DNA from: Serratia liquefaciens
Lineage (GTDB): Bacteria > Pseudomonadota > Gammaproteobacteria > Enterobacterales > Enterobacteriaceae
NCBI RefSeq assembly: GCF_027594825.1
Contig: NZ_CP088930.1
Span: forward strand, 3,471,019 to 3,535,018
Length of the DNA stretch: 64,000 bases
Direction: 5' to 3'
A model generated the notes under the pieces. It saw only the letters and a list, made by a program, of their open reading frames with translations. It searched no databases and was not told where the DNA came from. Each line of letters begins with the position of its first letter. Position 1 is the first letter of the stretch. The translations under genes were made by a program, and so were the position numbers. Below are positions 28,964-37,871 of this stretch, in pieces.

Positions 28964-29926
28964 TCAACCTAATGCCGCAAACCGCTCCCGAATCAACTTC
29001 TCCGGCAAATCCACGCCAATAAACACCAAGGTGCTGCGGCGCTCTTGCTCCGGCAGCCACTCGCGATCCCAGTCGGCGTTATACAGCCGTTGTACGCCCT
29101 GGAATAACAGCCGGCGCGGCTCGTCCTTGATCGACAAAATGCCCTTATAACGCAGCAGGCTGTCGGCATAGTCCAGCAGCAGGCTTTCCATCACTTCGGA
29201 AATCTGCATCAGCTCCAGCGGCTGGTCGTGGTACACCACGATCGAGCCAATGTTGTTCTGCGCTTGCGGAATGCGGCGAAACAGCGGCGCCGGCTGCGTC
29301 AGGGTCAGCTTGTCGTTCAGCACAAAGCCTTCGATGTCGAACAGCACGCTGAGATCGATCTCGCCGTGCGTCACTTTATACACCGGTGCGCGGGCGTTCA
29401 TCTGCTGCAGGCGTTGGATCAGCGTTTCGCAGTCCGGTGCCACGTCGGTTTTGGTCAGCAGAATGCGGTCGGCGTAGCCCACCTGCGCCTGCGCGATGCT
29501 GAACTGGGTCAGTTGTTGGTCGGCATGTGCGGCGTCCACCAGGGTGATGATGCCGTCCAGCAGGAAGCGTTCGCAGAGGATCTCGTGCGAGAAAAAGGTC
29601 TGGGTGATCGGCCCGGGATCGGCCATGCCGGTGCATTCGATGATCAGCCGATCGAAGGTTAATTGGCCCTGGTCTACGCCGTCCAGCAAGTCCAGCAGCG
29701 CATCCGCCAGCTCGTTGGATTTGCTGCAGCAGATGCAGCCGTTGCTCAGGGTAGTGATGCGGCTGGCGCGGTCGCCAATCAGCGCATTGTCGATCGGCAC
29801 TTCGCCGAATTCGTTTTCGATGACCGCAATCTTGTAGCCGTGCTCGGCGTTGAGAATATGGCGTAGCAGAGTGGTTTTACCGGCGCCCAAAAAGCCGGTC
29901 AGAATGGTGACTGCGATGGGTTTCAT
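28964..29926 (-). CDS. yjiA: G3E-family GTPase YjiA (COG0523)
   Basis: This 320-residue P-loop GTPase of the metallochaperone G3E family has Walker A GFLGAGKTTLL, the metal-binding CICC motif in LSNGCICCSKSNELA near residue 65, ECTGMADPGP and the G4-like LTKTD. It ends in a CobW C-terminal domain (RLYNADWDREWLP). YjiA binds zinc and other divalent metals; its physiological target is unknown. It follows yjiX by 12 bases and is the last gene of the btsT operon, the same order as in E. coli. Confidence 0.95.
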   Translation of the reverse strand: MKPIAVTILTGFLGAGKTTLLRHILNAEHGYKIAVIENEFGEVPIDNALIGDRASRITTLSNGCICCSKSNELADALLDLLDGVDQGQLTFDRLIIECTGMADPGPITQTFFSHEILCERFLLDGIITLVDAAHADQQLTQFSIAQAQVGYADRILLTKTDVAPDCETLIQRLQQMNARAPVYKVTHGEIDLSVLFDIEGFVLNDKLTLTQPAPLFRRIPQAQNNIGSIVVYHDQPLELMQISEVMESLLLDYADSLLRYKGILSIKDEPRRLLFQGVQRLYNADWDREWLPEQERRSTLVFIGVDLPEKLIRERFAALG

Positions 29927-29938
29927 TACGGGTCCTTA

Positions 29939-30142
29939 TTAACAGCAGCGCATGCCGCCTTTGCCGTCCCCACCGTAGCGGGCCTGCTGGCGTTCGCGGA
30001 AAAACTCTTTATAGGTCATCACCGGTTTGTCCGGGTGGTTGTCTTTCATATGCTGGACGTAGGTATCGTAGTCGGGCACGCCCACTAACATGCGCGCTGC
30101 CTGACCGAGGTATTTCCCCGCCTGGCCGAGATTTCCGAACAT
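29939..30142 (-). CDS. yjiX: YjiX, small CstA/BtsT-associated protein
   Basis: This 67-residue member of the YbdD/YjiX family starts [18 protein letters not shown] and ends [13 protein letters not shown], almost identical to E. coli YjiX. A longer upstream frame adds 14 residues that lack family support. It always accompanies CstA-type pyruvate or peptide transporters and is thought to be a partner, though its action is not known. The C-terminal Cys pair is conserved. Confidence 0.95.
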   Translation of the reverse strand: MFGNLGQAGKYLGQAARMLVGVPDYDTYVQHMKDNHPDKPVMTYKEFFRERQQARYGGDGKGGMRCC

Positions 30143-30210
30143 AACCTTCTCCCCAAAAAAATTACCCTGCATAACAGATTTCATTATGCAGGGTATCCGT
30201 TAAATCACCA

Positions 30211-32391
30211 TCAGTGCTGCGGTGAAACTTTGACGTCCCCCTCAGTTACGCCGTTGGCAGGCGCTTCTTCAGGCACCGGCACGTAAGGCGTTTCCTGGTC
30301 GCTGCGGTTCGGGTTTTTGTGCGCCGCCATGGCGGTCTTCACCCCGTAGAAGATGATGCTGTACACCACCAGCAGGAACAGAATGCTCAGCCCGGCGTTG
30401 GTGTAGTTGTTCACCACGATATGGTTCATGTTAGCCACTTGCTGCGCGGTCAGCTCGGCACCGCCTTCGGCGATTTTGCGCTTGTACTCACCGGCCTGGA
30501 AGAAGAAACCTTCCAGCTGCGGGTTGTCGCTGAACAGCTTCAGACCCAGGGCGTAAGTGGTGCAAATCAGCAGCCATACCGCCGGCAGCACGGTGACCCA
30601 AATGTATTGGGTGCGCTTCATCTTAATCAGCACCACGGTACCCAACACCAGCGCCACGGCGGCCAGCATCTGGTTGGAGATGCCGAACAGCGGCCACAGG
30701 CTCTTCACGCCGCCGAGCGGATCGACCACCCCTTGATACAGCAGATAGCCCCACAGGCCCACGCAGCCGGCGGTGCCGACAATGCCGGCCACCAGCGAGT
30801 CGGTTTTCTTCAGGAACGGCACGAAGTTGCCCAGCAGATCCTGCAGCATAAAGCGGCCGGAACGGGTACCGGCATCCAGCGCGGTCAGAATAAACAGCGC
30901 TTCAAACAGGATACCGAAGTGGTACCAGAAGCCCATGTTGGCGCCGGGAATGATCTGGTGGAACACGTGGGCGATACCCACTGCCAGCGTAGGTGCGCCA
31001 CCGGCGCGGTTCAGCACCGAAGGCTCGCCGATGTCTTTGGCGGTCTGCAGGATCTGTTCCGGGCTGATGACAAAGCCCCATGAGCTGACGGTCGCCGCCG
31101 CGTGGGCGGTCACATCTTTCAGTGACGCCATGATCATCGGCGCATCTTCAGTCCCCAAACGGTGCAGGTCAGGCATGGTGATGCCCAATGCTGCCGGCGG
31201 GGTGTTCATGGCGAAGTACAGGCCCGGCTCGATAATCGAGGCCGCCACCAACGCCATGATGGCCACGAAGGACTCCATCAGCATTGCGCCGTAACCGATA
31301 AAGCGCGCGTCTTTTTCATTGGCCAACAGCTTCGGCGTAGTGCCGGAGGCGATCAACGCATGGAAGCCGGACACGGCGCCACAGGCGATGGTAATGAACA
31401 GGAACGGGAACACCGAGCCTTTCCACACCGGGCCTGTCCCGTCGACAAACTGGGTGATCGCCGGCATTTTCAGCTCAGGGTTGAGGATCACGATGCCAAT
31501 CGCCAGCCCGACGATAACGCCAATTTTCAGGAAGGTCGCCAGATAGTCGCGCGGCGCCAGGATCAGCCAGACCGGCAGCAGGGCGGAAACGAACGCATAG
31601 CCAATCAGCGTATAGGTGATGGTGGTGTCTTTAAAGGTCAGCGCCGGCCCCCAGTACGGGTCGTGGGCAATTACGCCGCCGAACCAGATGGAAGCCACCA
31701 GCAGCACGATGCCAATGATTGACACTTCGCCCACCCGTCCCGGACGCAGGAAGCGCATGTAAACGCCCATAAACAGGGCAATTGGCACGGTGGAGCAGAC
31801 GGTGAACACGCCCCACGGGCTTTCCGCCAGCGCTTTCACCACGATCAAGGCCAGCACCGCCAGGATGATGATCATGATCAGGAAGCAGCCAAACAGCGCG
31901 ATGGTCCCCGGTACCGGGCCCATTTCCTTTTTGATGATCTCGCCGAGCGAAGCGCCGTTGCGGCGCGAGGAGATGAACAGCACCATAAAGTCCTGCACCG
32001 CCCCCGCCAGCACCACGCCGCCCAGCAGCCACAGCGTGCCGGGCAGGTAGCCGACCTGTGCCGCCAGCACCGGGCCCACCAGCGGGCCAGCCCCGGCAAT
32101 GGCGGCGAAGTGGTGGCCGAACAGCACGTTTTTGTTGGTCGGCACGTAGTTCAGACCGTCGTTATTGACCACCGCCGGCGTTGCGCGGAAGGCGTCCAGC
32201 TTCATCACCTTGGTGGCGATATACAGGCTGTAATAACGGTACGCCACCAGATACACCGCCACCGAGGCGACGATGATCCACAGTGCGCTGATGTGTTCGC
32301 CACGGCGCAGCGCAACCACGCCCAGGCAGGACGCGCCGAGTATTCCCAGCAGCATCCAGGGTAGGTGTTTTAAAATCCCCTCTCTGTTCAT
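30211..32391 (-). CDS. btsT: Pyruvate:proton symporter BtsT (YjiY)
   Basis: This 726-residue inner-membrane transporter of the CstA family has about 17-18 hydrophobic segments. Conserved blocks include LNYVPTNKNVLFGHHFAAIAGAGPLVGP and LDAGTRSGRFMLQDLLGNF. It resembles E. coli BtsT more than CstA, including the N-terminal HLPWMLLGILGASCLGVVALRRGE and the gene order btsT-yjiX-yjiA. BtsT imports pyruvate and is induced by the BtsS/BtsR two-component system when pyruvate is sensed. Three BtsR-type boxes occur upstream. Confidence 0.95.
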   Translation of the reverse strand: MNREGILKHLPWMLLGILGASCLGVVALRRGEHISALWIIVASVAVYLVAYRYYSLYIATKVMKLDAFRATPAVVNNDGLNYVPTNKNVLFGHHFAAIAGAGPLVGPVLAAQVGYLPGTLWLLGGVVLAGAVQDFMVLFISSRRNGASLGEIIKKEMGPVPGTIALFGCFLIMIIILAVLALIVVKALAESPWGVFTVCSTVPIALFMGVYMRFLRPGRVGEVSIIGIVLLVASIWFGGVIAHDPYWGPALTFKDTTITYTLIGYAFVSALLPVWLILAPRDYLATFLKIGVIVGLAIGIVILNPELKMPAITQFVDGTGPVWKGSVFPFLFITIACGAVSGFHALIASGTTPKLLANEKDARFIGYGAMLMESFVAIMALVAASIIEPGLYFAMNTPPAALGITMPDLHRLGTEDAPMIMASLKDVTAHAAATVSSWGFVISPEQILQTAKDIGEPSVLNRAGGAPTLAVGIAHVFHQIIPGANMGFWYHFGILFEALFILTALDAGTRSGRFMLQDLLGNFVPFLKKTDSLVAGIVGTAGCVGLWGYLLYQGVVDPLGGVKSLWPLFGISNQMLAAVALVLGTVVLIKMKRTQYIWVTVLPAVWLLICTTYALGLKLFSDNPQLEGFFFQAGEYKRKIAEGGAELTAQQVANMNHIVVNNYTNAGLSILFLLVVYSIIFYGVKTAMAAHKNPNRSDQETPYVPVPEEAPANGVTEGDVKVSPQH

Positions 32392-32544
32392 TGAGGTGTC
32401 CTTAGTTCAAATCTGCAAAATGAGTGAGTTAATCCGCTTATAAGATGTTTCAGGCACGCGGCCCGGTGCGGATAACGTTCGGGTATAGGTTTAGGAACAG
32501 CTCATCATTGCGGGTTGGGGCAGGGGAAGACAGGCGAATTTCAG

Positions 32545-32594
32545 TCAGCGGTTGGATTCGCCGGGTGAACGGTTGGATTGGCAGGGTAAGCGGT
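32545..32594 (-). promoter_or_regulatory. Three BtsR-type direct repeats upstream of btsT
   Basis: On the btsT strand, ACCGCTTA, ACCGTTCA and ACCGCTGA occur with exactly 13 bases between neighbours, a 21-bp period. The known BtsR (YehT) site is ACC(G/A)CT(C/T)A-N13-ACC(G/A)CT(C/T)A. The boxes lie about 150-200 bases upstream of btsT. The third copy is an extra half-site compared with the usual pair. Confidence 0.8.
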
Positions 32595-32695
32595 TGGTAG
32601 CTGGTTTCATCATGTTTTGAATATAGCGGCGCAGTTGTCTCGGGTGAAAATCGTATATACCCTGCGTTAGATAACGTATGGAAAAGGATAAGGTC

Positions 32696-33487
32696 ATGGA
32701 AGAACAAACAGAAGGCGTCAGCAGTGAAATGCGCGTCAAAATAAAAAAGGTGTTGCGTGAAATAGAAGCGCGGTATGACGTAAGGGTGTTATATGCCTGC
32801 GAGTCCGGCAGTCGAGGGTGGGGATTCGCCTCGCCGGACAGTGATTACGACGTGCGTTTCTTGTATGTGCATCGGCCTGAATGGTATTTGCGCGTTGAGA
32901 CGCAGCGTGACGTGATAGAGCTGCCGATAGATGATGAGCTAGACGTCTGTGGATGGGAATGGCGTAAGTCGCTCGGCCTGTTAAAGCGGGCTAACCCGAC
33001 TTTGATCGAATGGTTGGATTCACCGGTGGTTTATCAGCAGGACACTGAAAGTGTAGAGGCGCTGAAAGGCGTCGTACCGGAATGGTTTTCGGCTAAGCGA
33101 GCGCGCTGGCACTATCTTTCCATGGCGCGTAAAAACTTCCGCGGCTACTTGCAAGGCGAGGAGGTGCGCCTCAAAAAATATTTTTACGTTCTGCGGCCAC
33201 TGCTGGCTGTCCTCTGGATAGAAGCGGGCAAAGGAGTGCCGCCAATGCTTTTCGAGCACCTGCTGGCTGGAACGGTGAGCGATCCATTGTTGTTAGCGGA
33301 AATTCATGCCTTGTTGGCTGCCAAGAAAAGAGCCGGAGAAGCAGAATACGGTCCCCGCAGGGAGCTGATACACGCGTTTATCCTGCAAGGGCTTAAAGCT
33401 CATGAACAACAGACCGAATTACCAGATAGCCGCGCGCGCAGTGATTTTTCGCTCGATGAATTGCTTTATAGAACTGTCATGGCGTAA
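32696..33487 (+). CDS. COG3541 nucleotidyltransferase
   Basis: This 263-residue protein belongs to the Pol-beta-like nucleotidyltransferase superfamily. The signature is ACESGSRGWGFASPDSDYDVRF, in which G-S and D-x-D are the nucleotide and metal-binding elements. Family members are predicted to add nucleotides to an unknown substrate; none is assigned to a pathway here. I prefer ATG at 32696, with AAGG nine bases before it, to ATG at 32678, which has no ribosome site. The gene diverges from btsT. Confidence 0.85.
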   Translation: MEEQTEGVSSEMRVKIKKVLREIEARYDVRVLYACESGSRGWGFASPDSDYDVRFLYVHRPEWYLRVETQRDVIELPIDDELDVCGWEWRKSLGLLKRANPTLIEWLDSPVVYQQDTESVEALKGVVPEWFSAKRARWHYLSMARKNFRGYLQGEEVRLKKYFYVLRPLLAVLWIEAGKGVPPMLFEHLLAGTVSDPLLLAEIHALLAAKKRAGEAEYGPRRELIHAFILQGLKAHEQQTELPDSRARSDFSLDELLYRTVMA

Positions 33488-33672
33488 TGGCCGCGAGCGT
33501 TATCGATGAAAGTGGCGCAGGAGAGCGTAATAATACCTTTCTGTGTTGCTGCATTAGCACTGCCGCCCGGCCGCCGCTGTGCTAATACACCCCCCGGAAT
33601 AACCGGCCGGCTTTAACCCCCTGTTTTTCTGTTCGCCTACTGGGTGCCGAACGTTTCCGGCGGCCTGCGTCT

Positions 33673-34557
33673 TCAGGTCGTCTGCAGGGTTTGCAGCAGG
33701 TGGATAAACGCGGCGCTGAGCGGCGGCGTAGCCGGTTCATGGCGGGTAAAGACGTAAAAGCGCGCGCTGATGTCGATCCCCTGCGTCGGGATTTTCTGCA
33801 GGTGCAGTTGCGGCGCATAGTGCGCGACAACCCGATCGCTCAGCAGCGCGATATAACCCTGCTGCCTGACCAGGCACCAGGTCGCCAGAAAGGAGTCGGT
33901 CTCGACTATCTGGCCGTGCGGCGTGTAACTCTCGGCGATCTCGCGGATGGCGGCGTGCCCCACCGAGCAGGAGCGCGGCACCACCCATTTGGCCTCGGCC
34001 GGCGGCTGCCCGGCGGCGGTAAGGTCGCCCCCCTGATAGAGCGAGAAGCGCTCGCTTTTCAGCGCCTGCATGGCCAGATCGGCGCCGCCCGTCGCGCCGT
34101 TCAGGCTGCTGACTGCCAAATCCAGCTCGCAGTTTCGCAGCCGGGCGAGCAGGCCTTCCGGGCCGTCTTCCACCACCGTCACCCGGGTATGCGGGTAGCG
34201 GCGGTTGAAGCCTTCGAGCACCTGCGGCAGATAGCACAGCAGCGGATCGACGCTCATCCCCACCCGCAGACGCTTCTCACCGTCAGCGCTCATGCCGCGT
34301 AGTTCGTCAAACACGCTGAACAACTGATTGGTGGCGGCGTCTATCCGCCGGTAAAACAGCTCACCCACCGCCGTCAGGCGCACGCCGCGGTTGCTGCGCT
34401 CCAGCAGCCGTGCGCCTATGGACATTTCCAGCTCCTTGAGCACCCGGCTGAGCGTCGGTTGCGAGATGGCCAGTTTTTTCGCGGCCTCGTGCAAGCTTCC
34501 GCAGTGGACGATATCTTTGAACATCGTCAGATGAGCCAACTTCGGCATGGTTTTCAT
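33673..34557 (-). CDS. LysR-family regulator
   Basis: This 294-residue LysR-type regulator has helix-turn-helix HLTMFKDIVHCGSLHEAAKKLAISQPTLSRVLKELE and a standard effector-binding domain. It lies 27 bases after the mgtC-like gene, on the same strand as the ABC transporter cluster. It may therefore be that cluster's regulator, in which case it would be co-transcribed with part of its target set. The effector cannot be read from sequence. Confidence 0.88.
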   Translation of the reverse strand: MKTMPKLAHLTMFKDIVHCGSLHEAAKKLAISQPTLSRVLKELEMSIGARLLERSNRGVRLTAVGELFYRRIDAATNQLFSVFDELRGMSADGEKRLRVGMSVDPLLCYLPQVLEGFNRRYPHTRVTVVEDGPEGLLARLRNCELDLAVSSLNGATGGADLAMQALKSERFSLYQGGDLTAAGQPPAEAKWVVPRSCSVGHAAIREIAESYTPHGQIVETDSFLATWCLVRQQGYIALLSDRVVAHYAPQLHLQKIPTQGIDISARFYVFTRHEPATPPLSAAFIHLLQTLQTT

Positions 34558-34584
34558 GATTAGTCTCCCTGAAGGTGAAAGGCA

Positions 34585-35277
34585 TTAGCCGGAGCCAGCG
34601 ATGCGGCTGTAATAGGCTTGTTTCATCATGCTGTCGTTCAGCAGTTTATTGATGGTCTGGTCGAGCACCGGCGTGGTGACGGAAGCCGGCATCAGCGTGG
34701 CGGTGATCTCCACGTCGTCGTCGCCAAAGGGTTCGATATCCAGATGCGAGATAAAGCAGTTTTCGCCTTGCAGCACCTGTTTGAATTTGGCCAGCGCTTC
34801 ACGCTGCTCATGCTCGAAGGCGATCACGCAAATCTGGTAGGTGGATTCGCCGTTAACGTCATTGAAGGGTTGTTTGTTGACCATATTGACCAGAGGACGC
34901 AACAGGGTATTGGCGGCGAGCACGAACAGCGTGGCGGCCAGCGCATCGCCGTACAGGCCGCAGCCGGCGCAGGCCCCGACCGCAGCGGAACCCCAGAGCG
35001 TGGCGGCGGTGTTCAGGCCGCGGATGTTCATCCCTTCCTTCATGATGGCTCCGGCGCCGAGAAAGCCGACGCCGGAGACCACGTAGGAGATGACGCGCAC
35101 CGCGCCGTCGCTGCCGTCGATGGTCATGGCCAGGTGGACGAAGATCGCTGCGCTGGTGGCCACCAGCGTGTTGGTGCGCAGCCCGGCGGTGCGCTGGCGG
35201 AACTGTCTTTCGTAGCCGATGGCGGCGCCCAGGACGGACGCGGTCAGCAGCGTCAGCAGTGTATGAATGAAATGCAT
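34585..35277 (-). CDS. MgtC/SapB-family membrane protein
   Basis: This 230-residue protein has about five N-terminal membrane helices, the family block AAIGYERQFRQRTAGLRTNTLVATSAA, GAIMKEGMNIRGLNTAATLWGSAAVG and a cytoplasmic C-terminal domain with an ACT-like pattern (about 145-230). In Salmonella, MgtC supports growth in low Mg2+ and in macrophages and inhibits the F1Fo ATP synthase. The length and both domains match true MgtC, not the shorter YhiD/SapB forms. I chose ATG at 35277. A hairpin sits directly before the start. Its place downstream of an ABC ATPase gene is unusual; mgtC is more often with mgtB. Confidence 0.85.
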   Translation of the reverse strand: MHFIHTLLTLLTASVLGAAIGYERQFRQRTAGLRTNTLVATSAAIFVHLAMTIDGSDGAVRVISYVVSGVGFLGAGAIMKEGMNIRGLNTAATLWGSAAVGACAGCGLYGDALAATLFVLAANTLLRPLVNMVNKQPFNDVNGESTYQICVIAFEHEQREALAKFKQVLQGENCFISHLDIEPFGDDDVEITATLMPASVTTPVLDQTINKLLNDSMMKQAYYSRIAGSG

Positions 35278-35299
35278 GATAATAACTCGATATATTATC
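35278..35299 (-). promoter_or_regulatory. Hairpin abutting the mgtC-like start codon
   Basis: On the coding strand GATAATA and TATTATC form a 7-bp stem around the loop TATCGAGT, ending at the base before ATG. The only candidate ribosome-binding bases (GAG) lie inside the loop, so translation could be controlled by folding. Confidence 0.5.
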
Positions 35300-35389
35300 C
35301 GCTTATCATGAGCCACCCGTGGCGGGGTAACTCTTGATAAACAGGTAGTTAAGTTGGCGGGGTTCCGTCCCGCCAAACCATGGCTGCGC

Positions 35390-36169
35390 TCAGTGCGTGG
35401 CGGCGATCTGCCGGCTGAGTGTCTCGCTGATTTTGTCCGTCAGCGGCTGCATTCCCTCGCGGGTGCGCGTCTCGCGGCGCTGCGCGATGTGATAGCAGCC
35501 GTCGAGGGTACCTGCGCCCAGCAGGAAGATGCGATCAGACATCATCACCGCCTCCTCTACGCTGTGGGTAACCAGCACGATGGAGCGCGTTTTGATCTGG
35601 CGAGTGCTCCAGATACGCAGCAGGTCGCTACGCAGGTGTTCGCCGGTATAGACGTCCAGCGCGGAAAAGGGCTCGTCCAACAACAGCAGTATCGGTTCTA
35701 CCGCCAGCGCGCGCGCAAAGCCGACTCGCTGGCGCATGCCGCCGGAAAGCTCGCGCGGGTAGGCATCGCGGTAGGGGGCGAGCCCGACCAGATCGAGCAT
35801 TTTCAGCGTCTGGGCTTCGACCACCTGCGGCGGCAGATCCTGCGCCTGCAGCCCGAAGGCGATATTCTGGTAGACGTTAAGCCACGGGAAAATGGCGAAG
35901 GTCTGGAACACCATGTTGATCTGCGGATTTGGCCCCGAGACTTTTTTATCCCCCAGCATCACGGTACCCAGATCCGGCGCGATCAGGCCGGAAATAATAC
36001 GCAATAGGGTGGATTTGCCTGAGCCGGACTGCCCCAAAATGCTGACGACCTCGTTGTCGTAGAGGCGCAAATTGATTTCATTCAGCACCAGGCGTTTTTC
36101 TTTTCCGGTAGGCTGAACGCTTTTGCTGACGTTATTGACTGCTAGCAGCGTGGTTTTTTTTACCATCAT
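35390..36169 (-). CDS. NitT/TauT-type ABC ATPase, second copy
   Basis: This 259-residue ABC ATPase has Walker [10 protein letters not shown] near residue 46, Q-loop MVFQTFAIFPWL, signature [17 protein letters not shown], Walker [14 protein letters not shown] and H-loop LVTHSVEEAV. It has a short C-terminal tail past residue 220. I chose ATG at 36169 with GGAG ahead; upstream codons are unrelated. It resembles the ATPase at 37872-38675 and probably forms a heterodimer with it, or serves as an alternative, under the double-domain permease. It has its own upstream region with a dyad shared with the permease promoter. Confidence 0.88.
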   Translation of the reverse strand: MMVKKTTLLAVNNVSKSVQPTGKEKRLVLNEINLRLYDNEVVSILGQSGSGKSTLLRIISGLIAPDLGTVMLGDKKVSGPNPQINMVFQTFAIFPWLNVYQNIAFGLQAQDLPPQVVEAQTLKMLDLVGLAPYRDAYPRELSGGMRQRVGFARALAVEPILLLLDEPFSALDVYTGEHLRSDLLRIWSTRQIKTRSIVLVTHSVEEAVMMSDRIFLLGAGTLDGCYHIAQRRETRTREGMQPLTDKISETLSRQIAATH

Positions 36170-36722
36170 GATGTTTCTCCACTCAATTAAAAATATGAGC
36201 ATGGAAAAATGGCCGATATTTATCGTCGGGCCGGCGTGAAATAAATGCGAGCGCAAATAAGCCTGACCGTTATCGGACTGTTAATAAGCATATGCTGGAG
36301 TGATTAGCCTGTCAGGCGCGCCGGACTGGCATGCGCGGAGGCCATGCGCTGAAGGGGTAAAGCGAAGGGATGTGGTAACTAACGCATATCCTGACACTTT
36401 CAGGATGCAATGGGATGACTATTGCTCCTGTGACCTCAGCGATTCCAACAATAAAATAAACAACCAACTGTCGCCTTCCATATCTTTCTCCCGTTATTTT
36501 TCGTGTGGCCATAATACGCGTGGTATAGCCTGTTATTCAATGTGGTTGCGCCGAATTATGTCGGCAAAATGTAATTTAATATGAATGCGGGAAAAGTTTT
36601 CTTTATTAATTAAACGGCGTGTCAACAGAAATAACAAGAATGAATATAGGCATCATTTTATGGAAATATAAACCTGAATTAAACGAGAGAATAACATGGT
36701 ATGCGGCAAGTCAAATAATGAA
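36170..36722. other. Gap upstream of the second ABC ATPase gene
   Basis: About 550 bases with no credible gene. It contains the dyad at 36384-36410 and an AT-rich tract further right (about 36560-36720), and presumably the promoter of the ATPase-mgtC-lysR segment. Confidence 0.5.
36384..36410 (-). promoter_or_regulatory. Dyad shared with the ABC permease promoter (copy A)
   Basis: The + strand reads GCATATCCTG-N7-CAGGATGCAA, with perfect ATCCTG/CAGGAT arms. The right half, CTTTCAGGATGCAA, differs by one base from CTTTCAGAATGCAA upstream of the permease gene. It lies about 215 bases before the ATPase start. Confidence 0.55.
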
Positions 36723-36748
36723 CCGGCCGGAGGGCGCCCTCCGGCCGG
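36723..36748 (-). terminator. Perfect GC palindrome after the porin gene
   Basis: A 26-bp perfect palindrome of arms CCGGCCGGAGG/CCTCCGGCCGG around GCGC begins about eight bases past the porin stop. The T-run is weak, but position and strength suggest a terminator. Confidence 0.7.
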
Positions 36749-36756
36749 AATGGGGA

Positions 36757-37839
36757 TCAGAACTGATACATGATGCCGGTTTCGACGATGTCGTCGGCGC
36801 TGGCACCCACGGCGTTCTGCCGTTGCAGCAGGTTGAGTTTGTACTCCACGTAGGTTGACATGTTGGCGTTGAAGCTGTAATTCAGCGCCAGATCCAGGTA
36901 TTTGACCAGATCGGCGTCGCCGATGCCGGGCAGGTTACGGCCGCGCGTTTGCAGGTAGGCCAGCGAGGGCGTGACGCCGGAATCGAAATGATACTGCGCG
37001 ACCGCCTCGACGGCGTCCGCGCGGGGAGCGAAGCCGGCGTAGCGATCGCCGTCGACGTAGGTCATGTTCTCGGTGCGCGCGTAGCTTGCCGCCAGGTAGA
37101 GGTTGTCTTGGTCGTATTTCAGTCCCAGCGTCCAGGCCCGGGCACGATCGCCGTCAGCCAGACCGAAGCGCTGTTGCGCCAGGGTGCGCGCAGAGTTGGC
37201 GTAGGCGGCGCCAAAGTCTAGCCCTACGCCGGTGTCGTAGGTGGCGGAAAAGGCGTAGCCATCGCCGTTTTGTGTCTGAATATCCTTCGCCCGGAGGGCG
37301 TCGTCCCCCCGATTCTTCCCCTGATATTGCAGGCCGAGATCCAGACCGTCCAACAGTCCACCCAGGCTGCGGTTATGGTAGGTCAGCAGGCCGTTGGCGC
37401 GACCGGTCATGAAGTTGTCGGCCGCTTCGTAGCTGTCGTTGCCGAATTCAGGCAGCACGTCCGTCCAGCCAGCCACGTCATACAGCAGGCCGTAGTTGCG
37501 GCCGTAATCCAGGCTACCCCAGCGGCCGAACGTCAATCCGGCAAAGCCCAGACGGGTATAGCTGTCGCCCGGCCCGGCGCTTTCCGCCTGATTAAGCCCC
37601 GCCTGATATTCCCACTGCCCATACCCCGTCAGCTCGTCGCCGATTTGCGTCTCGCCTTTGAAGCCGAAGCGAGTGTAGGAGCGGTCACCGTTATTGCTGG
37701 CGTCGCTGCTGAAGTAATGCACGCCGTTCAGTTGGCCGTACAGATCCAGTTTATTACCGTCCTTATTGACGATTTCCGCACCGGTGGCGGCAGCCGGCAG
37801 CAGGATGACCAGCGTCATCAGCAAGCTTTTATGGTTCAT
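36757..37839 (-). CDS. OmpC/OmpF-type porin embedded in the ABC cluster
   Basis: This 360-residue trimeric general-diffusion porin has a signal peptide (about 1-20, ending AAATGA before EIVNKDGNKLDLYG). It continues with the enterobacterial porin pattern: YTRFGFKGETQI, GYGQWEYQ, LTFGRWGSLDYGRNYGLLYD, and a terminal Phe (DIVETGIMYQF) needed for outer-membrane insertion. I chose ATG at 37839, with GGGGAA upstream; the frame extends further but outside the family. It is 32 bases after the first ABC ATPase, so it is in the transporter operon and probably gives the substrate passage through the outer membrane. Confidence 0.92.
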   Translation of the reverse strand: MNHKSLLMTLVILLPAAATGAEIVNKDGNKLDLYGQLNGVHYFSSDASNNGDRSYTRFGFKGETQIGDELTGYGQWEYQAGLNQAESAGPGDSYTRLGFAGLTFGRWGSLDYGRNYGLLYDVAGWTDVLPEFGNDSYEAADNFMTGRANGLLTYHNRSLGGLLDGLDLGLQYQGKNRGDDALRAKDIQTQNGDGYAFSATYDTGVGLDFGAAYANSARTLAQQRFGLADGDRARAWTLGLKYDQDNLYLAASYARTENMTYVDGDRYAGFAPRADAVEAVAQYHFDSGVTPSLAYLQTRGRNLPGIGDADLVKYLDLALNYSFNANMSTYVEYKLNLLQRQNAVGASADDIVETGIMYQF

Positions 37840-37871
37840 TTCAATTCCCCAAGTGGATGAAAACAAGGCCG

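Noticed and set aside
32450..32707. Leftward frame covering the BtsR boxes
   Set aside because: It is composed of the 21-bp repeats and their flanks; the operator explains the sequence better.
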